Assembly: GCF_020037125.1 (NCBI RefSeq)
Contig: NZ_JAIQDG010000030.1
Location: 80,143 to 144,142, forward strand
Direction of reading: 5' to 3'
From: Myxococcus sp. RHSTA-1-4
GTDB lineage: Bacteria > Myxococcota > Myxococcia > Myxococcales > Myxococcaceae
Length of the DNA: 64,000 nucleotides
The number at the start of each line of letters is the position of its first letter. Position 1 is the stretch's first letter. This document shows positions 34,338 to 42,852 of this stretch, piece by piece. The position numbers and the translations under genes are program-made. The notes beneath the pieces are model-generated. The model had not been told where the DNA came from. It saw only the letters and a list, made by a program, of their open reading frames with translations, and searched no databases.

Positions 34338-35906
34338 ATGCTTCGGTTCCACTCCCGCTTCCTCGAATCCACTCCCGGAGACCCGCTCAGCGACCGCCGC
34401 CCGCGCCAGGTCCATGGCGCGCTCTGGTCGAAGGTGCAGCCGACGCCCGTGTCCGCGCCGCGCCTGGTCGCCTGGTCTCCCGAGGTCGCGCGGATGCTGG
34501 GGCTGGACGAGGCCACGCTGCGCACCCCCGAGGCGACGCAGGTGCTGTCCGGCAACGCGCTCTGGCCGGGGATGGAGCCCTACGCCGCCAACTACGGCGG
34601 GCACCAATTCGGCAACTGGGCCGGGCAGCTCGGGGACGGGCGCGCCATCGTCCTCGGCGAGCTGCTGGCTCCCGATGGGACGCGCCACGAGCTGCAACTC
34701 AAGGGAGCGGGGCCCACGCCCTACTCCCGCCGCGCAGACGGGCGCGCGGTGCTCCGCTCGTCCATCCGCGAGTTCCTGTGCAGCGAGGCGATGCACCACC
34801 TCGGCGTGCCCACCACGCGCGCGCTGTCGCTCGTCGCGACGGGTGACTCAGTCATCCGGGACATGTTCTATGACGGCAATCCCGAGGCCGAGCCCGGTGC
34901 CATCGTCTGCCGCGTCGCGCCCACCTTCCTGCGCTTCGGCAACTTCGAGCTCTGCACGAGCCGTGGGGACGTGGCGCTGCTGAAGCAGCTCGCGGACTAC
35001 ACGGTGACGCACTTCTTCGCGGAGCTCGGCACGCCGTCCAAGGAGACGTACGCGGCCTTCTACCGCGAGGTCGCGCGGCGCACGGCGAGGCTCATCGCGC
35101 ACTGGCAGGCCGTCGGCTTCGTCCACGGCGTGATGAACACCGACAACATGTCGATTCTGGGCCTCACCATCGACTACGGCCCCTACGGCTGGGTGGACGA
35201 CTTCAATCCCGGCTGGACGCCCAACACGACCGACGCGGGCCAGCGGCGCTACCGGTTCGGCAACCAGCCCGCCATCGGGCTGTGGAACGTCGAGCGCCTG
35301 GGCGCCGCGCTGATGCCGCTCTTCGACGACGACGAATCACTCGTCGAGGCCGGGATGCTCGAGTACCAGCGCACCTTCGAGGAGGAGGCCGGGCGGCGCT
35401 TCGCCGAGAAGCTCGGGCTGTCCTCTCTGAGGGACGAGGCGGACGTCACCCTGGTGAATGGCTGCTTCGCCTGGCTCGCGGCGGAGGAGACGGACATGAC
35501 CCGCTTCTTCCGCGGCCTGTCCCACGTCGTCACGCTGGCGGAGGCGCCCACGTCACTGCCTCCGGTGGTGCGCGAGACCTTCTATGGCGAGGTGCCCGAG
35601 GCACACGTGGCGAAGGGCGTCGAGTGGCTCTCCGCATGGTGGCACCGCACGCGGCGCGAGGACGTGCCCCCGGCGGAGCTGGCGCGGCGCATGGATGCCG
35701 TGAATCCGAAGTACGTCCTGCGCAACTGGCTCGCCCAGGAGGCCATCGACGCCGCGCACGCGGGTGACGACTCGAAGGTGCACACGCTGCTGGACGTGAT
35801 GCGCAGACCCTTCGAGGACCAGCCCGGCCGCGAGGTGTACGCCTCGAAGCGTCCGGACTGGGCGCGCTCGAAGCCGGGCTGCTCCGCGCTCTCGTGCAGT
35901 TCCTGA
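34338..35906 (+). CDS. selO: Protein adenylyltransferase SelO (YdiU family)
   Basis: This 522-aa pseudokinase-fold enzyme transfers AMP from ATP to Ser/Thr/Tyr residues of proteins. Family blocks are clear: YAANYGGHQFGNWAGQLGDGRA near the N-terminus, ELQLKGAGPTPYSRRADGRAVLRSSIREFLCSEAM, GVMNTDNMS and IDYGPYGWVDDFNP. It ends LSCSS, with Cys third from the end, exactly where the animal enzyme has selenocysteine; the Cys form is normal in bacteria. The ATG at 34338 gives the family N-terminus, although no good ribosome binding site is seen. The G1P dehydrogenase-like gene starts 24 bp downstream, so they probably form an operon. Confidence 0.96.
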   Translation: MLRFHSRFLESTPGDPLSDRRPRQVHGALWSKVQPTPVSAPRLVAWSPEVARMLGLDEATLRTPEATQVLSGNALWPGMEPYAANYGGHQFGNWAGQLGDGRAIVLGELLAPDGTRHELQLKGAGPTPYSRRADGRAVLRSSIREFLCSEAMHHLGVPTTRALSLVATGDSVIRDMFYDGNPEAEPGAIVCRVAPTFLRFGNFELCTSRGDVALLKQLADYTVTHFFAELGTPSKETYAAFYREVARRTARLIAHWQAVGFVHGVMNTDNMSILGLTIDYGPYGWVDDFNPGWTPNTTDAGQRRYRFGNQPAIGLWNVERLGAALMPLFDDDESLVEAGMLEYQRTFEEEAGRRFAEKLGLSSLRDEADVTLVNGCFAWLAAEETDMTRFFRGLSHVVTLAEAPTSLPPVVRETFYGEVPEAHVAKGVEWLSAWWHRTRREDVPPAELARRMDAVNPKYVLRNWLAQEAIDAAHAGDDSKVHTLLDVMRRPFEDQPGREVYASKRPDWARSKPGCSALSCSS

Positions 35907-35929
35907 GCGGCCCTGCCATCCTCGCGCCG

Positions 35930-36985
35930 ATGCCTTCCCGTACACACCCCCTCCACATCCCCGCCCTCGTGCGCATCAAGCCCGGTGCGCTGGACCGGAC
36001 CGGCGTCTACCTGGCGCGCGCGGGGCACCGGCGCGTCGTCCTGCTGGTGAGCACCGGCCTCCAGCCCGCGCTGGCCCAACGCCTGGAGGCCAGCCTCGCG
36101 AGGGAGGGCATCTCGCTCATCGCGCGGGAGGAGGTGGACGAGGCGAGCTTCGAGCAGGCCACCGCGCTGTTCGCCCGCGTGCCCGGAGGCTGCGAGGCCA
36201 TCATCGGGTTCGGCGGTGGACGCGCCCTGGATGTCGCCAAGTACGTGGCCTTCCTCGCCGGCCTCCCCTACCTCGCCGTCCCGACGTCCCTCTCGAATGA
36301 CGGCTTCTGCAGCCCCCAGTCGAGCCTCACGCAGGGAGGAAGGCGCCGCTCGCTGCGCGCGGCGATGCCGTCCGGCGTGGTCGTCGACACGGATGTATGC
36401 CTCCGCGCGCCGGACCCGCTCTGGTGGTCGGGCGTGGGCGACCTCGTCGCGAAGGTGACGGCCATCGCCGACTGGAAGCTTGCGTTCCACGCCCGGGGCA
36501 CCCCGGTGAACGACTTCGCGGCCCTGCTCTCGGACGCGACGGTCTTCCAATTCATGGCAAGGCCGGTGAGAGACCTGGAGGGAGTCCGCCTCCTGGCCAC
36601 CTCATTGATGCTGAATGGAATCGCCATGGAGGTGAGCGGCTCGTCACGTCCGGCCAGCGGCAGCGAGCACCTGCTGTCCCACGCGCTGGATACGCTGGCC
36701 AGCCGCCCCCGCCCGCATGGACTCCAGGTCGGAGTCGCCACGTATGTCGTCAGCCGCTTGCAGGGACAGGGCACGGAGCGCGTGGCCTCCGTGCTGGAGG
36801 CCACCGGTTTCTGGCGCGGCATCACCGCGGACCCGCTTTCACGCCGGGAGTGGCTCGAAGCGGTGCGCCTCGCCCCGACCTTGAAGGAGGACTTCTACAC
36901 GGTGCTCTCCTCGCGGGATTGCACGCCGGAAGTCGAGGATGTCCTGCGGACGGACCCTCAATTGCGGGGCTGTTTCGTTGACTGA
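35930..36985 (+). CDS. sn-Glycerol-1-phosphate dehydrogenase-like (Fe-ADH_2) enzyme
   Basis: This 351-aa NAD(P)-dependent dehydrogenase belongs to the iron-containing alcohol dehydrogenase superfamily. The nucleotide site GFGGGRALDVAKY (94-105) and the VPTSLSNDGF block (118-126) match AraM/EgsA. Candidate metal ligands are Asp171 (SGVGDLVAK), His247 (SGSEHLLSH) and His263 (RPHGLQVG). EgsA makes sn-glycerol-1-phosphate, the archaeal lipid backbone; some bacteria use AraM for related glycerophosphate lipids. Whether the product here is G1P is not proved. It follows selO closely. The ATG at 35930 is chosen to keep selO and this gene apart. Confidence 0.82.
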   Translation: MPSRTHPLHIPALVRIKPGALDRTGVYLARAGHRRVVLLVSTGLQPALAQRLEASLAREGISLIAREEVDEASFEQATALFARVPGGCEAIIGFGGGRALDVAKYVAFLAGLPYLAVPTSLSNDGFCSPQSSLTQGGRRRSLRAAMPSGVVVDTDVCLRAPDPLWWSGVGDLVAKVTAIADWKLAFHARGTPVNDFAALLSDATVFQFMARPVRDLEGVRLLATSLMLNGIAMEVSGSSRPASGSEHLLSHALDTLASRPRPHGLQVGVATYVVSRLQGQGTERVASVLEATGFWRGITADPLSRREWLEAVRLAPTLKEDFYTVLSSRDCTPEVEDVLRTDPQLRGCFVD

Positions 36986-37103
36986 GGGTGTGTTTATTAC
37001 TCGACAGTTGGAAAATTAAAGCAACATTGCTCTTTAGAGTAACAAAAGAGGTAGGTAAGACCCATTTACAGACGCACCCAATGCGGCCGACCATGCGAGG
37101 GCC
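36986..37103 (+). promoter_or_regulatory. AT-rich promoter region before receptor gene
   Basis: This spacer drops sharply in GC content, with TTTATTACT, GGAAAATTAAAGC and CTCTTTAGAG. The inverted repeat CTCTTTAGAG (37030-37039) and a nearby AGTAACAAAAG suggest a promoter with an operator, but no clean -35/-10 pair was found. Confidence 0.4.
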
Positions 37104-39293
37104 ATGGACGTCCCCCGCGCCTCGACTGCTCGTGCGTCCCGCACGCTCATCCCGTCACGTTCTCCGCACGGCTTCGGTCCGCGGCCAAAACGCCTCTTCC
37201 GGGCGCTCGCGCGCTTCGCCACGTGGAGCTGCGCGCTGCTCCTGCTGCTCGCGCTGACACCCGCGGCCCAGGCGGCCGAAGGGGGGCAGCCCGTCCCCGT
37301 GGTCGATGGGTGGCGCTACCGCTGGGGTGACTCGCCGGTGGGCGCGGACGGCGTGCCCGCGTGGGCGAAGGATGCCGGGCAGCAGGGCTGGCGCTCCATG
37401 GAGGCGCTCAAGGAGCCTCCCGAGCGTGGCGACAACACCTTCGTGTGGATCAGCATCCCGGTGCCCGACGGCGGCTGGAACGAGCCGGCCCTCTTCCTGG
37501 GCGAGGTCACCAACGCCGTCGAGGTGTACGCGGCCGGGCGGAACGTCTACACGAGCGGGACGCTGAACCGCTCGGGCTACGAGGTAACGGAGAACCTCTC
37601 CTGGCACCTGGTGCCGCTGCCGCGCGAGGCGCTCGGCGGGCGGGTGCTGCTTCGCATCCAGTCCAACAACCCCAACATCGGCGTGTTCCAGAACGCCCAG
37701 GTGGGCGCGCACCACGAGCTGCTCGCCTTCCATACCCGCGAAGGTCAGGTTCCCTTCATCACGGGCATCCTCATGCTCGCCGTGGCCATCGGGGCCGGTG
37801 GCGCCTTCATCATCCACTGGCGGCGGCGGATGCTCGCGGGACTGGCCGTGTTCGCCGCCAGCGGTGGCCTGCTGCTGGTGAGCCTGAGCGGCCTGCCCGA
37901 CCCGCTCTGGGGCACGGCGGCCGTCGCGACGCGGGGCATGATTGTCAGCGTCTTCATGCTGACGCCCGGCCTCATGGCCTTCGTCTCGGATGCGCTCCTG
38001 GACAACCGGGTGAAGTGGTTCCTCAAGGGGTCGGTGGTGTTCTCCGCCATCGCCGGCGTGTGCGCGCTCATCACCCTCGTGGACCTGGGCACCGGCCAGC
38101 GGCTGATGGTGCCCTTCATGCCCCCCGGCATCGTCTGCCTGCTGGTGTGCCTGGGCCTGGCGGGGGCGGAGGCGTGGCGTGGCAACCCCGACGCCCGTCT
38201 CTTCCTCTTCGGCTTCTGCGTCCTCGTCATCTCCATCGTCATCAACCTGCTCCCCGTGCTCGGAGTGGTGGACTGGACGCTCGGCAACGTCACCCACTGG
38301 GGCTACCTCGCGCTCACCCTGTCGCTGCTCGCGGTGGTGGCGCGCCGCTCCATCGAAGTGGTCCGCGCGCTGGAGCTCCACACGCAGCAGCTCGAGGAGC
38401 GGCAGCATGAGGTGCGCAGCCTGGCGGAGCGCATGGGCACCGGCGCCGGCGAGCTCGCCACGGTGGTGCAGCAGCTGCGCGCGTCGAGCGACCAGCAGAC
38501 CGAGGGCGTCAGCCGGCAGGCGGCGGCGCTCCAGGAGGCGGAGCAGACGGTGAAGGAGATCCGCCGGACCTCGCTGATGACGGCGGAGAAGGCCAGCGCG
38601 CTCGCGGCGTCCGCGGAGAACGCGGAGCAGGTGGGACGCGAGGGCACGGCGGCCCTGGAGCGCACGCTGTCGGACCTCGCGGCCATCCGCACCGAGGTGT
38701 CGGAGATGGCCCGGCGCATCCTCGCGCTCGACGAGCGGACGCGGGAGGTCTCCGGCATCGTGGACTCGGTGAAGGACCTGGCGGACCAGTCCAACATGCT
38801 GGCCATCAACGCCGCCATCGAGGCGGCGCGCAGCGGCGAGAGCGGCCGGGGCTTCGGCGTGGTGGCGCGGGAGATGCGCGGCCTCGCGGACCAGTCCATC
38901 CAGGCCACGCACCGCATCCGCGCGGTGCTCGACGGCGTGAGCAAGAGCATGCGCGAGGCCGCCCTCTCCAGTGAGAAGGGCGACGAGCGCGTCCGTCAGA
39001 GCCTGGATGCCGTGCGCACCTCCAGCGCCCAGTTCCAGGAGCTGGCCATCATCATCGCGGACACCGGCGCGAGCGTGCGGCAGATCACCGCCGCCGTCAG
39101 CGCGCAGGACGCCGGCACCCACCAGATGGCCCAGGCCATCCAGGAGCTGTCCGGACAGATGCAGCGCACGCTGAAGACGGTGCAGGAGACCCAGGAGGCC
39201 ACCCGCTCCGTCCAGGCGCTGGCGGAGAGCATGGCGGGCATGGCCACCCAGACGCTCAAGTCCAAGGACCCCAGCGAGGCCGCGGCCCGCTGA
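37104..39293 (+). CDS. 7TM-DISM receptor with methyl-accepting chemotaxis signalling domain
   Basis: This 729-aa protein has a signal or TM segment near residues 40-58. An extracytoplasmic beta-sandwich domain (about 60-210; NTFVWISIPVPDGG, VLLRIQSNNPNIG) precedes a 7TM block (about 210-410). This is the 7TMR-DISM arrangement. The C-terminus (about 430-729) is a coiled-coil MCP signalling domain with the hairpin KDLADQSNMLAINAAIEAARSGESGRGFGVVAREMRGLADQS. Most 7TM-DISM proteins end in kinase or cyclase domains; an MCP output is less usual. It probably senses a ligand and controls a Che/Frz-type kinase. It has no adjacent che genes. Confidence 0.86.
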   Translation: MDVPRASTARASRTLIPSRSPHGFGPRPKRLFRALARFATWSCALLLLLALTPAAQAAEGGQPVPVVDGWRYRWGDSPVGADGVPAWAKDAGQQGWRSMEALKEPPERGDNTFVWISIPVPDGGWNEPALFLGEVTNAVEVYAAGRNVYTSGTLNRSGYEVTENLSWHLVPLPREALGGRVLLRIQSNNPNIGVFQNAQVGAHHELLAFHTREGQVPFITGILMLAVAIGAGGAFIIHWRRRMLAGLAVFAASGGLLLVSLSGLPDPLWGTAAVATRGMIVSVFMLTPGLMAFVSDALLDNRVKWFLKGSVVFSAIAGVCALITLVDLGTGQRLMVPFMPPGIVCLLVCLGLAGAEAWRGNPDARLFLFGFCVLVISIVINLLPVLGVVDWTLGNVTHWGYLALTLSLLAVVARRSIEVVRALELHTQQLEERQHEVRSLAERMGTGAGELATVVQQLRASSDQQTEGVSRQAAALQEAEQTVKEIRRTSLMTAEKASALAASAENAEQVGREGTAALERTLSDLAAIRTEVSEMARRILALDERTREVSGIVDSVKDLADQSNMLAINAAIEAARSGESGRGFGVVAREMRGLADQSIQATHRIRAVLDGVSKSMREAALSSEKGDERVRQSLDAVRTSSAQFQELAIIIADTGASVRQITAAVSAQDAGTHQMAQAIQELSGQMQRTLKTVQETQEATRSVQALAESMAGMATQTLKSKDPSEAAAR

Positions 39294-39323
39294 GGCAGCG
39301 GCCTCACCCGCCTGCTTCGGGAA

Positions 39324-40187
39324 CTACCCCGCCTGGGCCACGGGAGCCTCGGCGGGCTCGGGCAGCGCGTCGAACTGCTCGAACGGGTTCTCCAGCATCT
39401 CGCGCAGGGTGTTGGCGAGCACCCCCGCGTGGAAGCCGTCGATGAAGCGGTGGTCGAAGGTGGCGTTGATGTTCATCACCTTGCCCGGCACCACCTTGCC
39501 GTCCTCCACCACCGGCACCTCCTTCACCGCGCCCGGCGCGACGAAGATGGGGACGCGGGTGTAGGGCGCCAGCGGCACGTACGCCGTGTCCAGGCCCAGC
39601 GAGCCCACGTTGGTGATGATGGCCGAGCCGAACGCGTCCTTCGGCATGCCGAACCGGCTCAGGTCCAGGTTCAGCGTGTACATGAAGAAGGACAGCAGCC
39701 AGGTGAAGGTGTTGAGGAAGAGGTACGGAATCTTCTGGATGGTGCTCTTGCCCTTCTCCAGCGCCACGTCGCGGCGCTCGCGCACGCGGCGCACCGCCTC
39801 CTCCAGGTCCGCGGCAATGTCCTTCAGGTTCTTCTTGTCCGCGTCCTCGATGCGCGCCGAGGTGAGGTCCACCTTGCCGCCGTCCGTCTGCACCACCAGC
39901 GTGGAGAGCGTCACGCGCTGGCGCAGATAGATTTTGTTGAAGCGGAGGATGGCGTTGGCCTCCGGGCAGCGGCGCAGCGCCTCACCCATGGCCTTGGCCA
40001 CCAGGTGCGTCACCGTGAGCCGCACGCCGGTGCGCTGGCGGAAGGCCTCGATGTACGCCATCGCCTTGTCCATGCGCACGGTCAGCGTCCCGTAGACGGT
40101 GGGGTCATACGCCGTCTTCCAGCTTCCGATCGCCAGCTTGCGGAAGCTCGACAGGTCCCGCTTCGGAATCAACTCCAGGTGCGCCAT
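39324..40187 (-). CDS. Free-standing 2-oxoacid dehydrogenase acyltransferase catalytic domain
   Basis: This 287-aa protein consists only of the E2-type catalytic domain. It carries the active-site block FDHRFIDGFHAG (HxxxDG) and the family start KLAIGSWK near residue 17, with no lipoyl or E1/E3-binding domains. An unusual insertion, IPYLFLNTFTWLLSFFMYTLNL (about 160-185), is hydrophobic and could be a membrane-association helix. Family members transfer acyl groups to CoA; the substrate of this stand-alone form is unknown. The start has a strong ribosome binding site (cgaggagacc). It is divergent from the Ser/Thr kinase. Confidence 0.88.
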   Translation of the reverse strand: MAHLELIPKRDLSSFRKLAIGSWKTAYDPTVYGTLTVRMDKAMAYIEAFRQRTGVRLTVTHLVAKAMGEALRRCPEANAILRFNKIYLRQRVTLSTLVVQTDGGKVDLTSARIEDADKKNLKDIAADLEEAVRRVRERRDVALEKGKSTIQKIPYLFLNTFTWLLSFFMYTLNLDLSRFGMPKDAFGSAIITNVGSLGLDTAYVPLAPYTRVPIFVAPGAVKEVPVVEDGKVVPGKVMNINATFDHRFIDGFHAGVLANTLREMLENPFEQFDALPEPAEAPVAQAG

Positions 40188-40383
40188 GGTCTCCTCGTGA
40201 CGGATGCGCGGTGAGCCCGCCAGTGTCGCGGCTCCCCCTACCTACCCGTTCCCCTCACCGCAATGCATGACGCACCAGGACGTAGAGGTTCACCCGGGGG
40301 CAATCCCAGGCTCGGGCGGCCCTCCGTACCGGCCGTGCCTTGACAGTCCCGGCGTCAACGCCTCCCTGGTAGCTTCGGCCGAC

Positions 40384-42123
40384 GTGAGTGAGTCCCCGGC
40401 CATCCGATTCGGCAAGTACGAGCTGCAGGAGCGCCTGGGCACCGGCGGTATGGCCGTGGTGTACCGGGCCCTGTACACGGCGGCGCCCGGCGTCACGAAG
40501 CCCGTGGTCATCAAGCGCGTGCTGAGCACCTATGCGGAGGACCCGGCCTTCGCGCAGATGTTCCTCAACGAGGCGCGCATCTCGGTGGGGCTGAGCCACG
40601 GCAACATCGTGCAGGTGTTCGACTTCGGCCAGGTGGACGGCGAGTACTTCCTGGCCATGGAGTTGGTGGACGGGCAGACCCTGGGCCGGGTGCTCAAGGC
40701 AGCCAGGGCGAAGGGACTGGCCTGCCTCCCCGCGCCGCTGGCGGTGGGCATCGCCCTGGAGATGTGCCGGGGGCTGCACCACGCCCACACCCGGCTGGAC
40801 GCGCGAGGTGAGCCGCTCGGCGTGGTGCACCGGGACCTCTCTCCGGACAACGTGCTGCTGAGCTACGAGGGGGAGGTGAAGCTGACCGACTTCGGCATCG
40901 CCAAGGCGCGGCTCGCGGGCAGGCCGGAGACGGAGGTGGGCATCGTCAAGGGCAAGTACCTCTACTTCTCGCCGGAGCAGGCGCGTGGCGAGGCGCTGGA
41001 TGCCCGCTCCGACGTCTATACGGTGGGCACGGTGCTGTACCAGATGCTGTGCGGCCAGCGGCCGGTGGATGCCACGGGTGAGTGGGAGGTGATGCGCCGC
41101 ATCTCGGAGGGAGAGCTGACGCCCGCGCACACCCTCAACCCCACGCTGGACTCCGACCTGCTGGGCATCCTCCAGCTCGCGCTGGCCACCTCGCGGGACA
41201 AGCGATACCTGAGCGCCGAGGCCATGCAGCAGTCCCTGTCCGACTGGCTCGGCTTCCGTGCCCCGCGCTTCCCGGCCAACGCCCGCAAGCACTTCATGAG
41301 CTGGCTCTTCCAGGAGGACCTCACCGCCATGAAGCGAGCGCCTGGCGTCCCTCCGGACTTCCTCGCGCAATTGCAGTCGTGGCGTGGCAGGAGTGCCGCC
41401 CCGGCGCCCGCGCCGGAGCACCGCGCGATGACGCCTCTCAGCCCGCCCCGGGCCTCACCCGCGGGGAGACCCGCGCTGGGAGCGGGGAGTGCCGCCACCT
41501 CCACCGCCACGCCCCCGTCGCGCGCGAGCATGCGGTCGCGCTTCCATGCGCGCCTGCCGCGCCGCTCGGTCGTGGTGAAGACCGTCCTTGGCGCGCTCCT
41601 CGTGGCCACCCTGGGCATCGTGGGCACGACGGTGTTCTGGGTGTCACACGCCCGGGAGGACCGCTCCCCGGCGGCCTCCCCTGCCCCGCTTCCGGCAGAC
41701 ACGCCCGCGCCCGCGGTGGCGGAGCATCGTCCGCCGGAGCCCGCCACCTCGCCGTCCACGACGGCATCGGCACCGGCGGAGCCCGCCACCGTGGAGCCCT
41801 CCTCCGCGCAGCCGCCCACCCCGGCGCCGGCTCCGGCGGAGCCCTCACCAGCGGATGAGCCCCGCCTCGCGCTCGAGAACGGGCTGTACTGGCTGTCTCG
41901 CGCGGACGACAACAGGGCGCTGGGCTGGTTCCAGCAGTGCCTGCAACACGACCGGTCCTCCGCGCGGTGTCACCTGGAGCTGGCCCGCATCTTCGCGCGA
42001 CGGGGCGCCATCAAGGATGCGATGAGACACTTCACCCACCATCTGGCCCTGGAGCACGAAGGCCCATCAGCCGAGGAGGCGCGGAGATATTTGAAGCTCT
42101 ACGCAGGCTCGGACCCTCCGTGA
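40384..42123 (+). CDS. Ser/Thr protein kinase with TM segment and C-terminal TPR
   Basis: This transmembrane eukaryotic-type kinase of 579 aa has the glycine loop LGTGGMAVVY, the VAIK-like Lys (VVIKRV), HRD as HRDLSPDNVLL (His149-Arg-Asp151) and DFG at Asp169 (LTDFGIAKA). After the kinase domain comes a Pro/Ala-rich linker, one TM helix (VLGALLVATLGIVGTTVFW), another Pro-rich extracytoplasmic linker and a TPR-like unit at the end. This layout is typical of myxobacterial sensor kinases. I choose the GTG at 40384 because the family begins just before FGKYEL; an ATG at 40267 is possible. A TTGACA at 40340 would fit a near-leaderless transcript, but the -10 is unclear. Confidence 0.86.
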   Translation: MSESPAIRFGKYELQERLGTGGMAVVYRALYTAAPGVTKPVVIKRVLSTYAEDPAFAQMFLNEARISVGLSHGNIVQVFDFGQVDGEYFLAMELVDGQTLGRVLKAARAKGLACLPAPLAVGIALEMCRGLHHAHTRLDARGEPLGVVHRDLSPDNVLLSYEGEVKLTDFGIAKARLAGRPETEVGIVKGKYLYFSPEQARGEALDARSDVYTVGTVLYQMLCGQRPVDATGEWEVMRRISEGELTPAHTLNPTLDSDLLGILQLALATSRDKRYLSAEAMQQSLSDWLGFRAPRFPANARKHFMSWLFQEDLTAMKRAPGVPPDFLAQLQSWRGRSAAPAPAPEHRAMTPLSPPRASPAGRPALGAGSAATSTATPPSRASMRSRFHARLPRRSVVVKTVLGALLVATLGIVGTTVFWVSHAREDRSPAASPAPLPADTPAPAVAEHRPPEPATSPSTTASAPAEPATVEPSSAQPPTPAPAPAEPSPADEPRLALENGLYWLSRADDNRALGWFQQCLQHDRSSARCHLELARIFARRGAIKDAMRHFTHHLALEHEGPSAEEARRYLKLYAGSDPP

Positions 42124-42209
42124 CTCGGATCGGCCACACCGCGGCCGCGCTTTTTCATGAGACAGAGGGCGCGTGGCGTATCGGTCGCGGCATGAGTTAG
42201 ACAGATGGC

Positions 42210-42839
42210 ATGCACCCATCCTTCTCGCGTGTCATGAGCGCTGTCGCCTGCTCCTTCTTCCTGGCCGTGGGCCTGGCCGGCTGTGGTGATGATGACGAGG
42301 TCAGCTCCGACGAGCAGGCCCGTCGCGCGTACCTGGGGCTCGACGAGTCCATCAGCAAGGCCCTGCAGCTCGGCTTCGACGGCTTCAACGCCGCGTCGAG
42401 CGCCAACATCCCGCCCCAGACGACGACGGGCGCTGCCGCGGGCACCCTGGTCATCAACGGGCAGGTGGACCAGGGCTCCTCCGACAACAAGGGCATGCGC
42501 CTGCGCGTCGGCATGACCGGCTATTCCGACGGTGAAATCACCGTGAGCGAGGACGAGGAGCCGGTGAACATCACCTACGCGTCCAACACCGACACCACGC
42601 TGCAGCCGGAGCTGACCCTCCAGCTTCGCAACATCCCGGGCGGCACCTTCACCGGGACGCTCGTGGGTGACTACGACATGACCGGGGACCTGGCGGGCAA
42701 GGTCACCCTGAACCTGAGCCTGACCGGCGACATCGAGGACGACGGCACCGGCAAGGTCCGGCGCGTCGCCGGCAGCACCCGGGTGACGGGGACCGCCACC
42801 TCGGGTGACGGCACGTACAACGTGGACGTCACCCGCTAG
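42210..42839 (+). CDS. Small Asp-rich lipoprotein
   Basis: This 209-aa lipoprotein ends its signal peptide in the lipobox LAGC followed by GDDDE, which favours outer membrane sorting under common rules. The mature domain has Asp/Glu-rich, beta-strand-like repeats (GTLVINGQVDQGSSDNKG, GTLVGDYDMTGDLAGKVTLNLSLTGD). It is not a recognised family. The ATG at 42210 or 42234 could be used; the second is closer to the signal core. It follows the kinase gene by 86 bp on the same strand. Confidence 0.75.
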   Translation: MHPSFSRVMSAVACSFFLAVGLAGCGDDDEVSSDEQARRAYLGLDESISKALQLGFDGFNAASSANIPPQTTTGAAAGTLVINGQVDQGSSDNKGMRLRVGMTGYSDGEITVSEDEEPVNITYASNTDTTLQPELTLQLRNIPGGTFTGTLVGDYDMTGDLAGKVTLNLSLTGDIEDDGTGKVRRVAGSTRVTGTATSGDGTYNVDVTR

Positions 42840-42852
42840 CGAACGCGCGCCC

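Noticed and set aside
40204..40383. N-terminal extension of the Ser/Thr kinase
   Set aside because: The 60 residues are Pro/Ser/Gly-rich without family similarity, and the kinase fold starts just after the GTG at 40384; the earlier start cannot be excluded.
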